The notes: generated by a model not told the origin, from the letters alone. 64,000 nucleotides of DNA from Sphaerochaeta sp. (GCA_018399495.1 JAGYOG010000001.1:62001-126000), one strand, 5' to 3'. Shown: positions 43,556 to 52,652, counted from the first letter of the stretch. Translations and numbers: made by a program.

Positions 43556-46500
43556 TTAATCCTTCTCTACTTGCAACCTCACTATATGATCATTGCATTC
43601 AATACCTTCTCCTTTTAGTGTACCAAAGCGCAGGGTATTGGACAACGTCTCCTTGGCAATGGTCTGTCCATGCTGGTCAAAAACCCGCTGGATTACCTCA
43701 TCACCATCATAGGTCAATATAATCCTATCAGATACGGCAAATCCGCTCTCCTTTCTGAGGTTCTGTACTGAACGAATAATATCACGTGCAATCCCCTCAT
43801 CTGCGAGTTCCTGGGTAACCTTTGTGTCAAATCCTACAGTCAGAGACCCTTCATTGATTACCTTCACCCCTTCCCTCTCAGTTCTCTGGACGATGATTTC
43901 ATCCTTAGAGATTGAGATCTCACCATTGCTGTAGGAGAAAGTGTACGGCTTACCGTCAAGAATTGATGCAATCTGGGTACCGTCAAAAGTAGCAATCCTG
44001 GATGCAACTTCCTTCATATCCTTACCCAGTGATTTGCCCAGTACTTTGAAGTTGGCCTTTGCATTATATACCACAAGAGAAGACTCATCAGATTGCAGAT
44101 GTACTTCTTTAACATTCAGTTCCTCTGCAATGATTGACTCCATGCTCCCCAGAATTTCCCGCTCATCCTCTTCTCGGTCTACGAGGAAAAGCTTCTGCAG
44201 TGGTTGACGAATTTTCAGATTGTTGGAGGCTCTCAGAGACCGACCCATGGCAATAGCTTTCTGGGTCAGGGACATCTGGCTTTCAAGCGTCCAATCCCTC
44301 TGACTCTCATCATAATCAGGATACATACAGAGATGTACACTCTGTTCCATATCATCCTTCTTCAAGTTCTGGTAAATTTCTTCACTCGTGAACGGAATAA
44401 TCGGGGCCACAACCTTGATGAAGGTCATCAGAACATTATAGAGGGTGTCATAAGCCTGTTTCTTATCAGTATCATTCTCACCTTTCCAGAACCGTCTCCT
44501 ACTCCGGCGGATATACCAGTTGTTCAAATCATCAATGAACGGAACGAAAGAAGCACAAGCCTTCTGAATATCATAGGCATCAAAGGCATCTGTGGCAGTC
44601 TGCACAAAACGTTGAGTCGCACTGACGATCCAGCGGTCCATTGGGTTCGTAAGGTCCTCAAACGCCGTTTCAGAAGGTTCGTACCCATCGATATTTGCGT
44701 AGGTAACAAAGAATGAGTATGCATTCCAGAGGGGGATGATCAAAGTCTTGAGTACTTCCTTGACTGATTCCTCACTGAATTTTAAATCTTCTGCACGAAC
44801 TACTGCACTATTCATCAAGGCAAAACGCAGACTGTCGGCACCGTAGGAGTTAACAATTTCCATCGGGTCGGTGTAGTTGCGTTCGCTTTTACTCATCTTT
44901 TTCCCATCTGCAGTCAGTACAATTCCGTTGGTAATGCAGTGGGTAAATGCTGGCTTCTCCCACAATCCTGCTGCGATGACCGTCAAGGTGTAGAACCAAC
45001 CACGAGTCTGGTCCAATCCTTCACAGATGAAGTCAGCGGGGAAGTTGTTTTCAAAGTACTCTTTGTTCTCGAATGGATAATGTTGTTGGGCATATGGCAT
45101 GGAGCCTGACTCAAACCAGCAGTCAAGGACATCTCCAATGCGCCGCATCGTACCCTTGCCATCAGGGCTTGGCCAAGTAAGATCATCAACAAAATGCTTA
45201 TGCAAATCTTCAACCTTCTGACCACATTTTGCTTCTAGCTCTTCTCTGCTGCCAATGACCTCAAGATACTCACTACCATCGCACTTCCAAACAGGAATCG
45301 GGTTACCCCAGAATCGGTTTCTGCTGATTGCCCAGTCACGTGCCCCTTCCAGCCACTTTCCGAAACGTCCATACTTGAGATGCTCAGGCATCCAGTAAAT
45401 TTGCTCATTTGCATCAAGCATGTGCTTCTTGATCTTCTGAATGTCTACAAACCAGCAACTCATAGCACGGTAGATCAAAGGCTTTTTGGTGCGGTAACAG
45501 AATGGATAGGAGTGAAGATAGTTTTCCCGTTTCACCAAAAGTTCATGCTCTTTCAAATAGGAAATGATGTCCTTATCCGTATCCTTGACAAAACGACCGG
45601 AAAAATCAGGTACCTCGTCAGTAAAACGGCACTCCAAATCAACGGGGCATACAACAGGGATATTTGTTTCTTTAAGTACTTGGTAGTCGTCTTCACCGAA
45701 ACCAGGGGCAGTGTGGACAATACCACAACCATCTGCTGTGGTGACATAGTCCCCCATCACACAGACAAAGGCACCTTGCTTCTTGAGATCAGCAAAGTAT
45801 GGGAACAGAGGTTCATAGCGCATTCCTTCATAGAAGGTACCCTTCTGTTCCTCGACAATTTCATAGGTGTCATCATCCTTGTAATAATGATCAAGGCGGG
45901 CTTTACCTAGGATGTAATAATTCCCATCACTTTTATCCTTGACCTTCACATAGTCGATGTCTGGGCCAAAAGCAAGCGCGAGGTTGCTTGGTAGCGTCCA
46001 AGGAGTGGTCGTCCAAGCGAGGAAATAGGTATTTTCTTGACCATCAACTGCAAATCTAACCGTTACAGCCTGATCGACTACATCCTGATAACCTCCAAGA
46101 TTAACTTCGAAATTGGAGAGAGGGCTTGCCAATGCAGGACTATAGGGAAGGATATTGTATCCTTCGTAAATATATCCCTTTTCAAAGAGCGTCTTGAATA
46201 CCCACCAGATGGACTCCATGTAGCTGGTATCCATGGTGCGATACCCATGTTCCCAGTCAACCCAACGTCCCATGCGATTGATCGTTTGCTTCCACTCTTC
46301 GGTGTAACGTAACACAATCGAACGACACTGTTCGTTGAACTTGGCAACTCCATACTCGGTAATCGCGGAGTGTCCGCTGATCCCCAGCGTCTTCTCCATC
46401 TCATACTCAACAGGTAGTCCATGGCAGTCCCAACCGAAACCACGTCTGACCCGTTTGCCTTTCATGGTCTGATACCGGGGAATTGCATCCTTTATGGTTC

Positions 46501-46684
46501 CTGGAACCAAATGCCCAAAATGGGGAAGCCCGGTTGCAAACGGAGGTCCGTCATAAAATACATATTCATTTTCTTCAGATCGTGTTTCGATTGATTTCTT
46601 GAAAATATCCTCTGTCTCCCAGAAAGAGAGAACGTTCTCTTCCATCGCAGGGAAATCCACTTTGGTGGTTACTGGACGAAACAT
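43556..46684 (-). CDS. ileS: Isoleucyl-tRNA synthetase, eukaryote-like (IleRS2) type
   Basis: Class I synthetase of 1042 aa. HIGH motif is PHFGH in TGLPHFGHLVPGT, KMSKS is KKMSKSERN, and the DCHGLPVEYEMEKTLGISG start and GCGIVHTAPGFGEDDY editing-domain segment agree with IleRS. The length and the lack of a C-terminal zinc finger put it in the eukaryote-like group. ATG at 46684 has AAGGAG five bases upstream. First gene of the ileS-lipoprotein-zinc ribbon-trpS run. Confidence 0.94.
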   Translation of the reverse strand: MFRPVTTKVDFPAMEENVLSFWETEDIFKKSIETRSEENEYVFYDGPPFATGLPHFGHLVPGTIKDAIPRYQTMKGKRVRRGFGWDCHGLPVEYEMEKTLGISGHSAITEYGVAKFNEQCRSIVLRYTEEWKQTINRMGRWVDWEHGYRTMDTSYMESIWWVFKTLFEKGYIYEGYNILPYSPALASPLSNFEVNLGGYQDVVDQAVTVRFAVDGQENTYFLAWTTTPWTLPSNLALAFGPDIDYVKVKDKSDGNYYILGKARLDHYYKDDDTYEIVEEQKGTFYEGMRYEPLFPYFADLKKQGAFVCVMGDYVTTADGCGIVHTAPGFGEDDYQVLKETNIPVVCPVDLECRFTDEVPDFSGRFVKDTDKDIISYLKEHELLVKRENYLHSYPFCYRTKKPLIYRAMSCWFVDIQKIKKHMLDANEQIYWMPEHLKYGRFGKWLEGARDWAISRNRFWGNPIPVWKCDGSEYLEVIGSREELEAKCGQKVEDLHKHFVDDLTWPSPDGKGTMRRIGDVLDCWFESGSMPYAQQHYPFENKEYFENNFPADFICEGLDQTRGWFYTLTVIAAGLWEKPAFTHCITNGIVLTADGKKMSKSERNYTDPMEIVNSYGADSLRFALMNSAVVRAEDLKFSEESVKEVLKTLIIPLWNAYSFFVTYANIDGYEPSETAFEDLTNPMDRWIVSATQRFVQTATDAFDAYDIQKACASFVPFIDDLNNWYIRRSRRRFWKGENDTDKKQAYDTLYNVLMTFIKVVAPIIPFTSEEIYQNLKKDDMEQSVHLCMYPDYDESQRDWTLESQMSLTQKAIAMGRSLRASNNLKIRQPLQKLFLVDREEDEREILGSMESIIAEELNVKEVHLQSDESSLVVYNAKANFKVLGKSLGKDMKEVASRIATFDGTQIASILDGKPYTFSYSNGEISISKDEIIVQRTEREGVKVINEGSLTVGFDTKVTQELADEGIARDIIRSVQNLRKESGFAVSDRIILTYDGDEVIQRVFDQHGQTIAKETLSNTLRFGTLKGEGIECNDHIVRLQVEKD

Positions 46685-46779
46685 ATACACTCCTTCAACT
46701 TGCCCGTATCGGGTTATCGCATAGATGCCATTCTATTCAGAATACGTGTTCATGACAACCTTTATGGCTCGTTTTTCCG

Positions 46780-46808
46780 TTGACCTTCTTCCCTTGTCGC
46801 GATACTGT
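46780..46808 (+). promoter_or_regulatory. Probable promoter for cca, leaderless placement
   Basis: TTGACC (46780-46785) and TACTGT (46803-46808) are 17 bases apart, and the ATG at 46815 follows six bases after the -10 hexamer. No SD is present. Confidence 0.45.
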
Positions 46809-46814
46809 CATGGT

Positions 46815-48173
46815 ATGCAGCAATTCCCAATTCCATCTGTGATACGCAGGTTCTCACAACAGTTCAGTCAAGCTGGTTTCAGCCTCTATATTGTAGGTGG
46901 AGCGGTACGTGACCATCTCTTGGGTATAGAAAATGAAGACTTCGATTTCACAACCGATGCAAAACCAGAAGAGGTCATGCAACTGTTCAATGCTGTCATT
47001 CCCACAGGTATCGACCATGGGACTGTTACAGTGCGTTTTGAGAAACACAGTTTTGAAGTAACCACCTTCCGCAGTGAAGGCTCCTACCAAGACGGGAGAC
47101 ACCCCAGCAGTGTGACCTTCCTCACCAACCTTGAAGAAGACCTGAAACGACGTGACTTTACCATCAATGCATTTGCTGTTGACCTGAATGACAGCAAGAT
47201 CATCGATCTCAATGGTGGGAAAAAAGATCTCAAACAGAGGACCATCAAGGCGATCGGAGATCCTAGGGAACGATTTGAAGAGGATGGGCTGAGAATCCTG
47301 AGAGCATGCCGTTTTGCTGGAAAATTGAATTTCAACATTACTGAGGATACCCTAAAGGCAATGCATGCTTGCAGGGAGAATCTTCGCAATGTAAGTGGTG
47401 AGCGCATCCGCGATGAATTATTCAGGCTCGTGCTGTCCGACCATCCAGAGATGGGGCTCAATTATATGAGGGAGTGTGGCATATTGCCGATCATTCTTCC
47501 TGAGCTTGCTGCAGGGGATCAGATTGACCAGAAGGGAATGCATCATGAGGATGTGCTCTCACATGCGATCAGTACCTGCCAAGCTTCTGTTGCCATCTCA
47601 AATCGCCTAGAAGTCCGCCTCGCTGCACTCTTACATGACATAGGAAAAAGTGAGGTAATGGAAGAAGGAGAGACCCGTAACACATTCTACAACCACGACC
47701 TCGTTGGTGAAAAACTCACTATTAGCCTTTTGAAACGGCTAAAGGCCAGCAATGATCAAATTCGTCTGGTCAGCCTTTTGGTCCGCCATCATATGTTTAG
47801 CTACCAGAGCAACTGGAGTGACAGCGCTGTCAGACGTTTTCTTACCCGTGTGGGCAAGGAACACGTCGGTATGCTCTTCAGCCTCAGGATAGCCGACCAG
47901 ATTGCCATCCACGGAAAGCCAGACATCAGATTACTAGAAGAATTGGAACAGAGAATCAAGAGCATCCTTGATGCCCAAGATGCCCTATCCATTAAGGACT
48001 TGGCTGTGAATGGAAATGACTTGATGCAAGCGGGAATTCCTAAAGGAAAACAGCTTGGCAAGATCCTTGAATATCTGCTGGAGACAGTACTTGATGACCC
48101 CAAACAGAATACAAGAGAACAACTATTGGAGATAGCAAAGCACTATCAATCCTTGTCCAATTTTACCAACTGA
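46815..48173 (+). CDS. cca: CCA-adding tRNA nucleotidyltransferase with HD domain
   Basis: Adds CCA to tRNA 3' ends. The 452 aa protein has LYIVGGAVRDHLLG, NEDFDFTTDAKPEEV (catalytic DxD), RRDFTINAFAVD, DGLRILRACRFAGKL, and then an HD-type phosphohydrolase segment with AALLHDIGKSE and HDLVGE. The start at 46815 gives the family's usual N-terminus; earlier in-frame starts would cross the putative promoter. It runs convergently into rnc with a 28-base overlap. Confidence 0.9.
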   Translation: MQQFPIPSVIRRFSQQFSQAGFSLYIVGGAVRDHLLGIENEDFDFTTDAKPEEVMQLFNAVIPTGIDHGTVTVRFEKHSFEVTTFRSEGSYQDGRHPSSVTFLTNLEEDLKRRDFTINAFAVDLNDSKIIDLNGGKKDLKQRTIKAIGDPRERFEEDGLRILRACRFAGKLNFNITEDTLKAMHACRENLRNVSGERIRDELFRLVLSDHPEMGLNYMRECGILPIILPELAAGDQIDQKGMHHEDVLSHAISTCQASVAISNRLEVRLAALLHDIGKSEVMEEGETRNTFYNHDLVGEKLTISLLKRLKASNDQIRLVSLLVRHHMFSYQSNWSDSAVRRFLTRVGKEHVGMLFSLRIADQIAIHGKPDIRLLEELEQRIKSILDAQDALSIKDLAVNGNDLMQAGIPKGKQLGKILEYLLETVLDDPKQNTREQLLEIAKHYQSLSNFTN

Positions 48174-48892
48174 TCATAAGCAAGCTTGGCTGCATGTTGT
48201 TCGGCCTGTTTCTTGTTCCGTCCCTGTGCGAGACCAAAGATCTGGCCATTTACATCCACTTGCATGAAAAAAGTAAAATCGTGCTCAGGACCAGTCTTCT
48301 TGACCAGTGTATAGGTAGGGACCATGCGCCATTTTTTCTGCATGTATTCCTGTAGTGCTGTCTTGTAGTCGCGATGGTAGTCATCTTCCAACACCGCTCT
48401 GATCTGGTTTTCCAGATACCGCATGATGAAATTCTTTGCCGCTTCAAATCCACTATCGAGATAGCAGGCTGCAAAGATGGCTTCCATACAGTCAGCGAGC
48501 AAGGCTTTCTTATTCCTTCCCCCACTGTTCTCTTCCCCTTTCCCTATAAGCAGATATTTATCCACCTCAAGAGAGCGGGCAATCATGGCCAGGCTATCTT
48601 CACTGACTACAATGCTCTTGATTTTTGAGAAATCTCCTTCAGCTTTTGCAGGAAGATTTGTGAAAAGCCAATCTGCCACACACATACCAAGTACACTATC
48701 GCCGAGGAACTCCAGACGCTCATTGGTGTCAACTAGTTCACTGGATTCATTGGCAAAGGAACGGTGTGTGAATGCAAGATTCAACAAGGAAAGATCCTTG
48801 ATTTCCATCTCACTTTTTTCAACGAATAGGAGAAGCTCCCGCTCTCTTTCTTGTGAGATTACGGGAGCTTTCTTGAAGAGTCTACTCTCCAT
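48146..48892 (-). CDS. rnc: Ribonuclease III
   Basis: Cuts double-stranded RNA in rRNA maturation and regulation. The 248 aa protein has the signature NERLEFLGDSVLG, ALLADCMEAIFAACYLDSG with the second acidic set, and a C-terminal dsRNA-binding domain with NKKQAEQHAAKLAYDQL. ATG at 48892 is preceded by AAGGA ten bases upstream. It is third in rpmF-acpP-rnc and its 3' end overlaps cca on the opposite strand. Confidence 0.93.
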   Translation of the reverse strand: MESRLFKKAPVISQERERELLLFVEKSEMEIKDLSLLNLAFTHRSFANESSELVDTNERLEFLGDSVLGMCVADWLFTNLPAKAEGDFSKIKSIVVSEDSLAMIARSLEVDKYLLIGKGEENSGGRNKKALLADCMEAIFAACYLDSGFEAAKNFIMRYLENQIRAVLEDDYHRDYKTALQEYMQKKWRMVPTYTLVKKTGPEHDFTFFMQVDVNGQIFGLAQGRNKKQAEQHAAKLAYDQLVKLDKD

Positions 48893-48905
48893 AGACAGGG
48901 AATCC

Positions 48906-49145
48906 TTACAGTTGTACGGAAAGGAAGTCGACAGCGTCCTTAACGGTTTCGAACTCGTTGGCTTTCTCATCAGGGATGGAAATTCCAAGCTCTTCCTCAA
49001 TAGCGTATACAAGCTCATAGGTATCCAAACTATCTGCACCAAGATCCTTTCTGAAGGATGCGTTCATGGTGATTTTGCTTTCATCAATCTCGAGCTTTTC
49101 TGCAATTAAAGTTTTAACTTTTTCAAATACTTCTTTGCTATCCAT
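48906..49145 (-). CDS. acpP: Acyl carrier protein
   Basis: Carrier of growing fatty acids. The 79 aa acidic protein has the phosphopantetheine attachment motif GADSLDTYE with Ser39. AcpP next to rnc and rpmF is a common bacterial arrangement. Confidence 0.95.
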   Translation of the reverse strand: MDSKEVFEKVKTLIAEKLEIDESKITMNASFRKDLGADSLDTYELVYAIEEELGISIPDEKANEFETVKDAVDFLSVQL

Positions 49146-49170
49146 TAATAAACTCCTCTAATCGTCGTAT

Positions 49171-49356
49171 CTATTTATCCTGCAACTCAATAATCTGCAC
49201 GCCACGGTAGAAACCACATTTCGGGCAGACACGGTGAGGAAGAACCATATTTCCACAGGTGCTACAACGAGAGAGTGTCGGGGTTGCAAGACGCATATTA
49301 GCAGCCTTTCTTGATGCTGCGCTTGCCTTGGAAGTCTTATATTTCGGTGTTGCCAT
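49171..49356 (-). CDS. rpmF: Ribosomal protein L32
   Basis: A 61 aa basic protein with MATPKYKTSKASAASRKA and the zinc ribbon CSTCGNMVLPHRVCPKCGFYRG, as in zinc-containing L32. A good sigma-70 promoter lies upstream within the end of coaD. Confidence 0.95.
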   Translation of the reverse strand: MATPKYKTSKASAASRKAANMRLATPTLSRCSTCGNMVLPHRVCPKCGFYRGVQIIELQDK

Positions 49357-49399
49357 GTTGATAACCTCTTACACTATGCTAATTTTTGACACGTAAGCA

Positions 49400-49428
49400 A
49401 GAATAACGGAAAAGCACTAAAGCGTCAA
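49400..49428 (-). promoter_or_regulatory. Sigma-70-like promoter for rpmF-acpP-rnc
   Basis: Minus strand TTGACG (49428-49423) and TATTCT (49405-49400) are 17 bases apart, overlapping the last codons of coaD and placed about 44 bases before rpmF. Confidence 0.6.
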
Positions 49429-49917
49429 CAACTTGATTCGATTTCTCATCATTTGTACGACAAGTGGGGGTACCATTGGGGAGATATCGGCCCCATAGGC
49501 CGCCATTTCCTTGATTGCACTGCTTCTCAGCTGAAAATATTTAGGACTGGTCGGCATGAAGAGTACCTCCAAGTCAGGATTCAGCTGCTTGTTGGTCATA
49601 GCCAATTCGAATTCATACCCAAAATCGACCAAGGCCCTAACTCCTCGGACCATGACCCCTACCCCATGTTCACGGGCAAAATCCACCACCAGTCCACGAT
49701 AACTCACAACCTCGATGTTCTCGTGCTCCTGGAGAATATCCTTGAGCATGTCCATCCGCTCATCTGCGGTAAACAAACACTGCTTTTGAACATTGTCTGC
49801 AACCACCACAAAGAGTTTTTCAAAAAGATGGGAAGACCGTTCGATAATATCAATATGTCCGTTGGTAGGAGGATCAAATGAACCTGGAAGCATGGCGATA
49901 CGTTCTTTTCTGTTCAT
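49417..49917 (-). CDS. coaD: Phosphopantetheine adenylyltransferase
   Basis: Penultimate step of CoA synthesis. The 166 aa protein has the nucleotidyltransferase motif LPGSFDPPTNGHIDII, MVRGVRALVDFGYEF and a SSSAI-like end (LRSSAIKEMA). Start ATG overlaps the end of the preceding gene by 4 bases (ATGA), so translation is coupled. Confidence 0.94.
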   Translation of the reverse strand: MNRKERIAMLPGSFDPPTNGHIDIIERSSHLFEKLFVVVADNVQKQCLFTADERMDMLKDILQEHENIEVVSYRGLVVDFAREHGVGVMVRGVRALVDFGYEFELAMTNKQLNPDLEVLFMPTSPKYFQLRSSAIKEMAAYGADISPMVPPLVVQMMRNRIKLLTL

Positions 49918-50393
49918 TTCTTGATCTCCTCAACGTATTGCTTCATCTTGGCAAAAGCCTCTGAACTCTCCCATACAATTTTCTTGGTAAAACTGAAGGA
50001 TCCATCCTCTTCCTGATTCACCACAGCAAAAGTACCCTTGCCAATGTAGCTGACCTTCTGTAAGAGTGAAAGTTTTTCATCTTCCTTAATCTTGTTGAGC
50101 ACACAATCAAAATGGCAGAAGCCCCCATCTGGATGGGTAAGTGCACTGGCAATACCCTCGATAACCTCTCCACAGATCACACAGGTCTCTTTTGGTTCAT
50201 GTACCTTCTTCACGGGAAGTTGGGGAAGATTGCTATGATAAGGTTTATGATGTTGTTCGGGGAGCAGACTGTTCTTTCCACTACCCTTCTTTACCTTTTC
50301 CTTTGGAGTGCCCTTGGCCTTGGATTGCTTCTTTGAACGGGTTCGCCGTTTTTGCCGTCCCTGGCTGTTTGTTTGTTTCTTTTCCGTTTCCAT
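49914..50393 (-). CDS. Basic protein with a probable zinc-binding CxxC...CHxxC motif, unrecognised
   Basis: A 159 aa protein in two parts. Residues 1-45 are Lys/Arg/Gln/Ser-rich and likely disordered and nucleic-acid binding. Residues 65-159 form a small domain with C71, C74, C93, H94 and C97 (ETCVICGE ... GGFCHFDCVLNK) that suggests a treble-clef-like zinc site, then IGKGTFAVVNQEEDGSFSFTKKI. It is translationally coupled to coaD and follows the rplS terminator by about 70 bases. I do not know the family. Confidence 0.7.
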   Translation of the reverse strand: METEKKQTNSQGRQKRRTRSKKQSKAKGTPKEKVKKGSGKNSLLPEQHHKPYHSNLPQLPVKKVHEPKETCVICGEVIEGIASALTHPDGGFCHFDCVLNKIKEDEKLSLLQKVSYIGKGTFAVVNQEEDGSFSFTKKIVWESSEAFAKMKQYVEEIKK

Positions 50394-50461
50394 TGCCTAC
50401 CTCATGACTGCAAGACTATCCTGTTTTTCCCCCAGCGACAAGCACTCAGGATACACAGAAA

Positions 50462-50482
50462 GGGACGACTGTACGCCGTCCC
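50462..50482 (-). terminator. Terminator after rplS
   Basis: On the minus strand GGGACG (50482-50477) pairs with CGTCCC (50467-50462) and is followed by TTTCT. It lies about 27 bases after the rplS stop and closes the ffh-to-rplS operon. A second perfect inverted repeat AAACGCC/GGCGTTT (50502-50518) surrounds the stop codon itself. Confidence 0.6.
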
Positions 50483-50508
50483 CTCCAGATATTCGCTTGG
50501 TAAACGCC

Positions 50509-50865
50509 TTAGGCGTTTTTTCTGCGGATGAGCTCTTTGACTTTTGCCTTCTTGCCCACCTTCTTGCGAATGTAGTAGAGTTTTGCTCTTCTAACACGAC
50601 CTCTACGAACAACCTCGATTCTTTCGACACGAGGTGAGTGCAAGGGAAAAATTCTTTCCACACCTACCCCGTAGGAAATCTTGCGGACTATAAATGTCCT
50701 GCGGATTCCACCATGGTTCTTTGCAATGACCAAGCCTTCAAACACCTGGACACGTTCGTTGGCGCCCTCAATAATTTTGAAAAACACCTTAACGGTATCA
50801 CCAACGCAGAAGTTCTCTGCATTTTCCTTCATCTGTTCCGACTCAATAGCCTTAATTACATCCAT
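50509..50865 (-). CDS. rplS: Ribosomal protein L19
   Basis: A 118 aa basic protein with [25 protein letters not shown] at the start (shown shortened) and [19 protein letters not shown], the L19 core. ATG at 50865 has GGAG close upstream and lies inside the end of trmD (14-base overlap), the standard trmD-rplS order. Confidence 0.94.
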   Translation of the reverse strand: MDVIKAIESEQMKENAENFCVGDTVKVFFKIIEGANERVQVFEGLVIAKNHGGIRRTFIVRKISYGVGVERIFPLHSPRVERIEVVRRGRVRRAKLYYIRKKVGKKAKVKELIRRKNA

Positions 50866-51604
50866 CGTCTCCGGTCCCCTTCGCACTATGTTCTTTCAAT
50901 GCATTTAAAATCTTTCTGGAGTTCACATCAAGAGATGCCGTCTCCAACAAATCCGATCGGTTCAACAAGGTTTTTTCCAACCGTTTCTGTAGCCGCCACT
51001 GACCTATTTTGGCGTGATGCCCGCTCAATAATACATCAGGGACATCTTTTGAGCAATAGGTCTCAGGCCTTGTATACTGGGGATATTCGAGTAACCCACC
51101 GTGAAAACTCTCTTCACTGAGTGATTCACTACTAATCACACCGTCAATTAAACGATACACAGCGTCAATGATTACCAGAGTGGAAACCTCCCCGCTACTG
51201 ATCACATAATCCCCAATACTAATTTCATCATCAACATATAGGTCAATCACCCGTTGGTCAATACCTTCATAATGGCCACAGATGAAGACCAACTCATCTT
51301 CCTTGCTTAGGTCTTCGGCATATGCCTGACTCAGACGCTTTCCCGAGGGAGAAGCATACACCACCCGCTTCTTGTTAGCCTGTATGGAATCGAGAGCTTT
51401 GCAGAGGGGATCACACTTTATCACCATTCCCGCTCCCCCACCATAGGGCACGTCATCACAACTCTGATGCTTATCTGTTGCAAAGTTCCGGAAGTCGATA
51501 ATCTCATACTCTACAGAACCATTTTGCACAGCCCGCTTCATGATCGAATTTTCGAAAAACCCTTCCAGAATTGCAGGAAACAGGGTGACTATCTGAATCT
51601 TCAC
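50852..51604 (-). CDS. trmD: tRNA (guanine-N1)-methyltransferase
   Basis: Methylates G37 to prevent frameshifting. The 250 aa protein has [19 protein letters not shown], the knot motif region [28 protein letters not shown] and [13 protein letters not shown]. Start is GTG at 51604, overlapping the rimM stop as GTGA; an in-frame TTG four codons upstream lies inside rimM and is less likely. Confidence 0.94.
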   Translation of the reverse strand: MKIQIVTLFPAILEGFFENSIMKRAVQNGSVEYEIIDFRNFATDKHQSCDDVPYGGGAGMVIKCDPLCKALDSIQANKKRVVYASPSGKRLSQAYAEDLSKEDELVFICGHYEGIDQRVIDLYVDDEISIGDYVISSGEVSTLVIIDAVYRLIDGVISSESLSEESFHGGLLEYPQYTRPETYCSKDVPDVLLSGHHAKIGQWRLQKRLEKTLLNRSDLLETASLDVNSRKILNALKEHSAKGTGDDGCN

Positions 51605-52107
51605 GCAAGAATCCAAGGAGTCTTTAACTCAATCGTCCGATCCTCCAGGCTAACATCGCCAATAAATTCCTTGAGATACGGAACCATATAGAGGGATCCA
51701 TCTGGACTACGGACTTCAAGCATCACAGCCTGAGCCCCATCGACACTACTGACTACTTCAGCCAGATGTTCGCCATCATGCATTAAGGCACAACCGATGA
51801 GATCAGCGATGTAGTACTGTCCCTTTTTCAAAGGAGCTGCCCATTTCCTAGGAACCATCATATGACGGCCGTTGAGTACCCTTGCATCCTCAGGATTATC
51901 AAAACCCGCAAATTTCATCAAAGGTTGGGAGCTCATCATCCGAAAACTCTCAATGATGAACGTTTGCTCTGATCCATCCTTCGCACGCAACACAACCTCC
52001 TTGATTTTAGCAAGGTAGGCACAGTCATCATTGTGAGGGTGGATTTTCACCTCACCGTTTACTCCAAAAGGAGATTTAACGGTAGCAGTCCAGAGCAATT
52101 CTTCCAT
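51601..52107 (-). CDS. rimM: 16S rRNA processing protein RimM
   Basis: Assembly factor for the 30S head, binding S19. The 168 aa protein has the N-terminal WTATVKSPFGVNGEVKIHPHN and the C-terminal PRC-barrel-like YYIADLIGCALMHDGE and VPYLKEFIGDV segments. Sits three bases after khpA and is coupled to trmD. Confidence 0.92.
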   Translation of the reverse strand: MEELLWTATVKSPFGVNGEVKIHPHNDDCAYLAKIKEVVLRAKDGSEQTFIIESFRMMSSQPLMKFAGFDNPEDARVLNGRHMMVPRKWAAPLKKGQYYIADLIGCALMHDGEHLAEVVSSVDGAQAVMLEVRSPDGSLYMVPYLKEFIGDVSLEDRTIELKTPWILA

Positions 52108-52110
52108 AAT

Positions 52111-52350
52111 TCAGTCCAGTATTTCCAGCACAGCACGCTTTCCACCCTTGGTGGCTGAGGCGCTCAGGATGGTCCTGATTGCCTTTGCTATGCGGCCCTG
52201 CTTGCCGATCACCTTGCCGACATCCTCACTGGCTACCTTCAGCTCAAGGATCGTGGATTTTTCACCCTCGATCACATTGATGCTGACCTCATCAGGGACA
52301 TCAACTAGTGATTTTACAATGTATTCAACAAGATCTTTTTCCACAACCAT
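52111..52350 (-). CDS. khpA: KH-domain RNA-binding protein KhpA
   Basis: A 79 aa KH protein between rpsP and rimM. It starts [16 protein letters not shown] and contains the KH GxxG loop as [16 protein letters not shown]. This position and size are typical of KhpA (YlqC). Confidence 0.92.
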   Translation of the reverse strand: MVVEKDLVEYIVKSLVDVPDEVSINVIEGEKSTILELKVASEDVGKVIGKQGRIAKAIRTILSASATKGGKRAVLEILD

Positions 52351-52360
52351 CTCCTGGAAG

Positions 52361-52627
52361 TTATTCCTGGACAGTTCTGTTCACCGTCACGCCATTCTTA
52401 TTGAGCAGTCCTCTTACGGTATCGCTTGGCTGTGCACCCTTAGCGAGCCAGTCCTGAATTTTCTCAACCTTTAAGATAACCTGCTGATCCTTCTCTGCCA
52501 GAGGATGGTACTGACCAACCTCATCGAGGGTCCTACCTTGTGTCTTTGCCCTGGAGTCAATCACCACGATACGGTAGTCAGGTCTCTTCTTTGTACCAAA
52601 TCTCTTCAGTCTCATGCTTGTGCTCAC
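52361..52627 (-). CDS. rpsP: Ribosomal protein S16
   Basis: An 88 aa basic protein with [20 protein letters not shown] and [14 protein letters not shown]. The frame starts with GTG at 52627, which has GAGGA six bases upstream; the alternative ATG at 52615 would give the usual MRLKRFG N-terminus but lacks an SD. Follows ffh by 25 bases. Confidence 0.92.
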   Translation of the reverse strand: MSTSMRLKRFGTKKRPDYRIVVIDSRAKTQGRTLDEVGQYHPLAEKDQQVILKVEKIQDWLAKGAQPSDTVRGLLNKNGVTVNRTVQE

Positions 52628-52652
52628 GTCAATTCCTCCTACGAATTCAACT

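Noticed and set aside
46685-46814. T-box leader for ileS (and likewise for hisS and trpS)
   Set aside because: Spaces are too short and no T-box sequence or specifier stem is seen.
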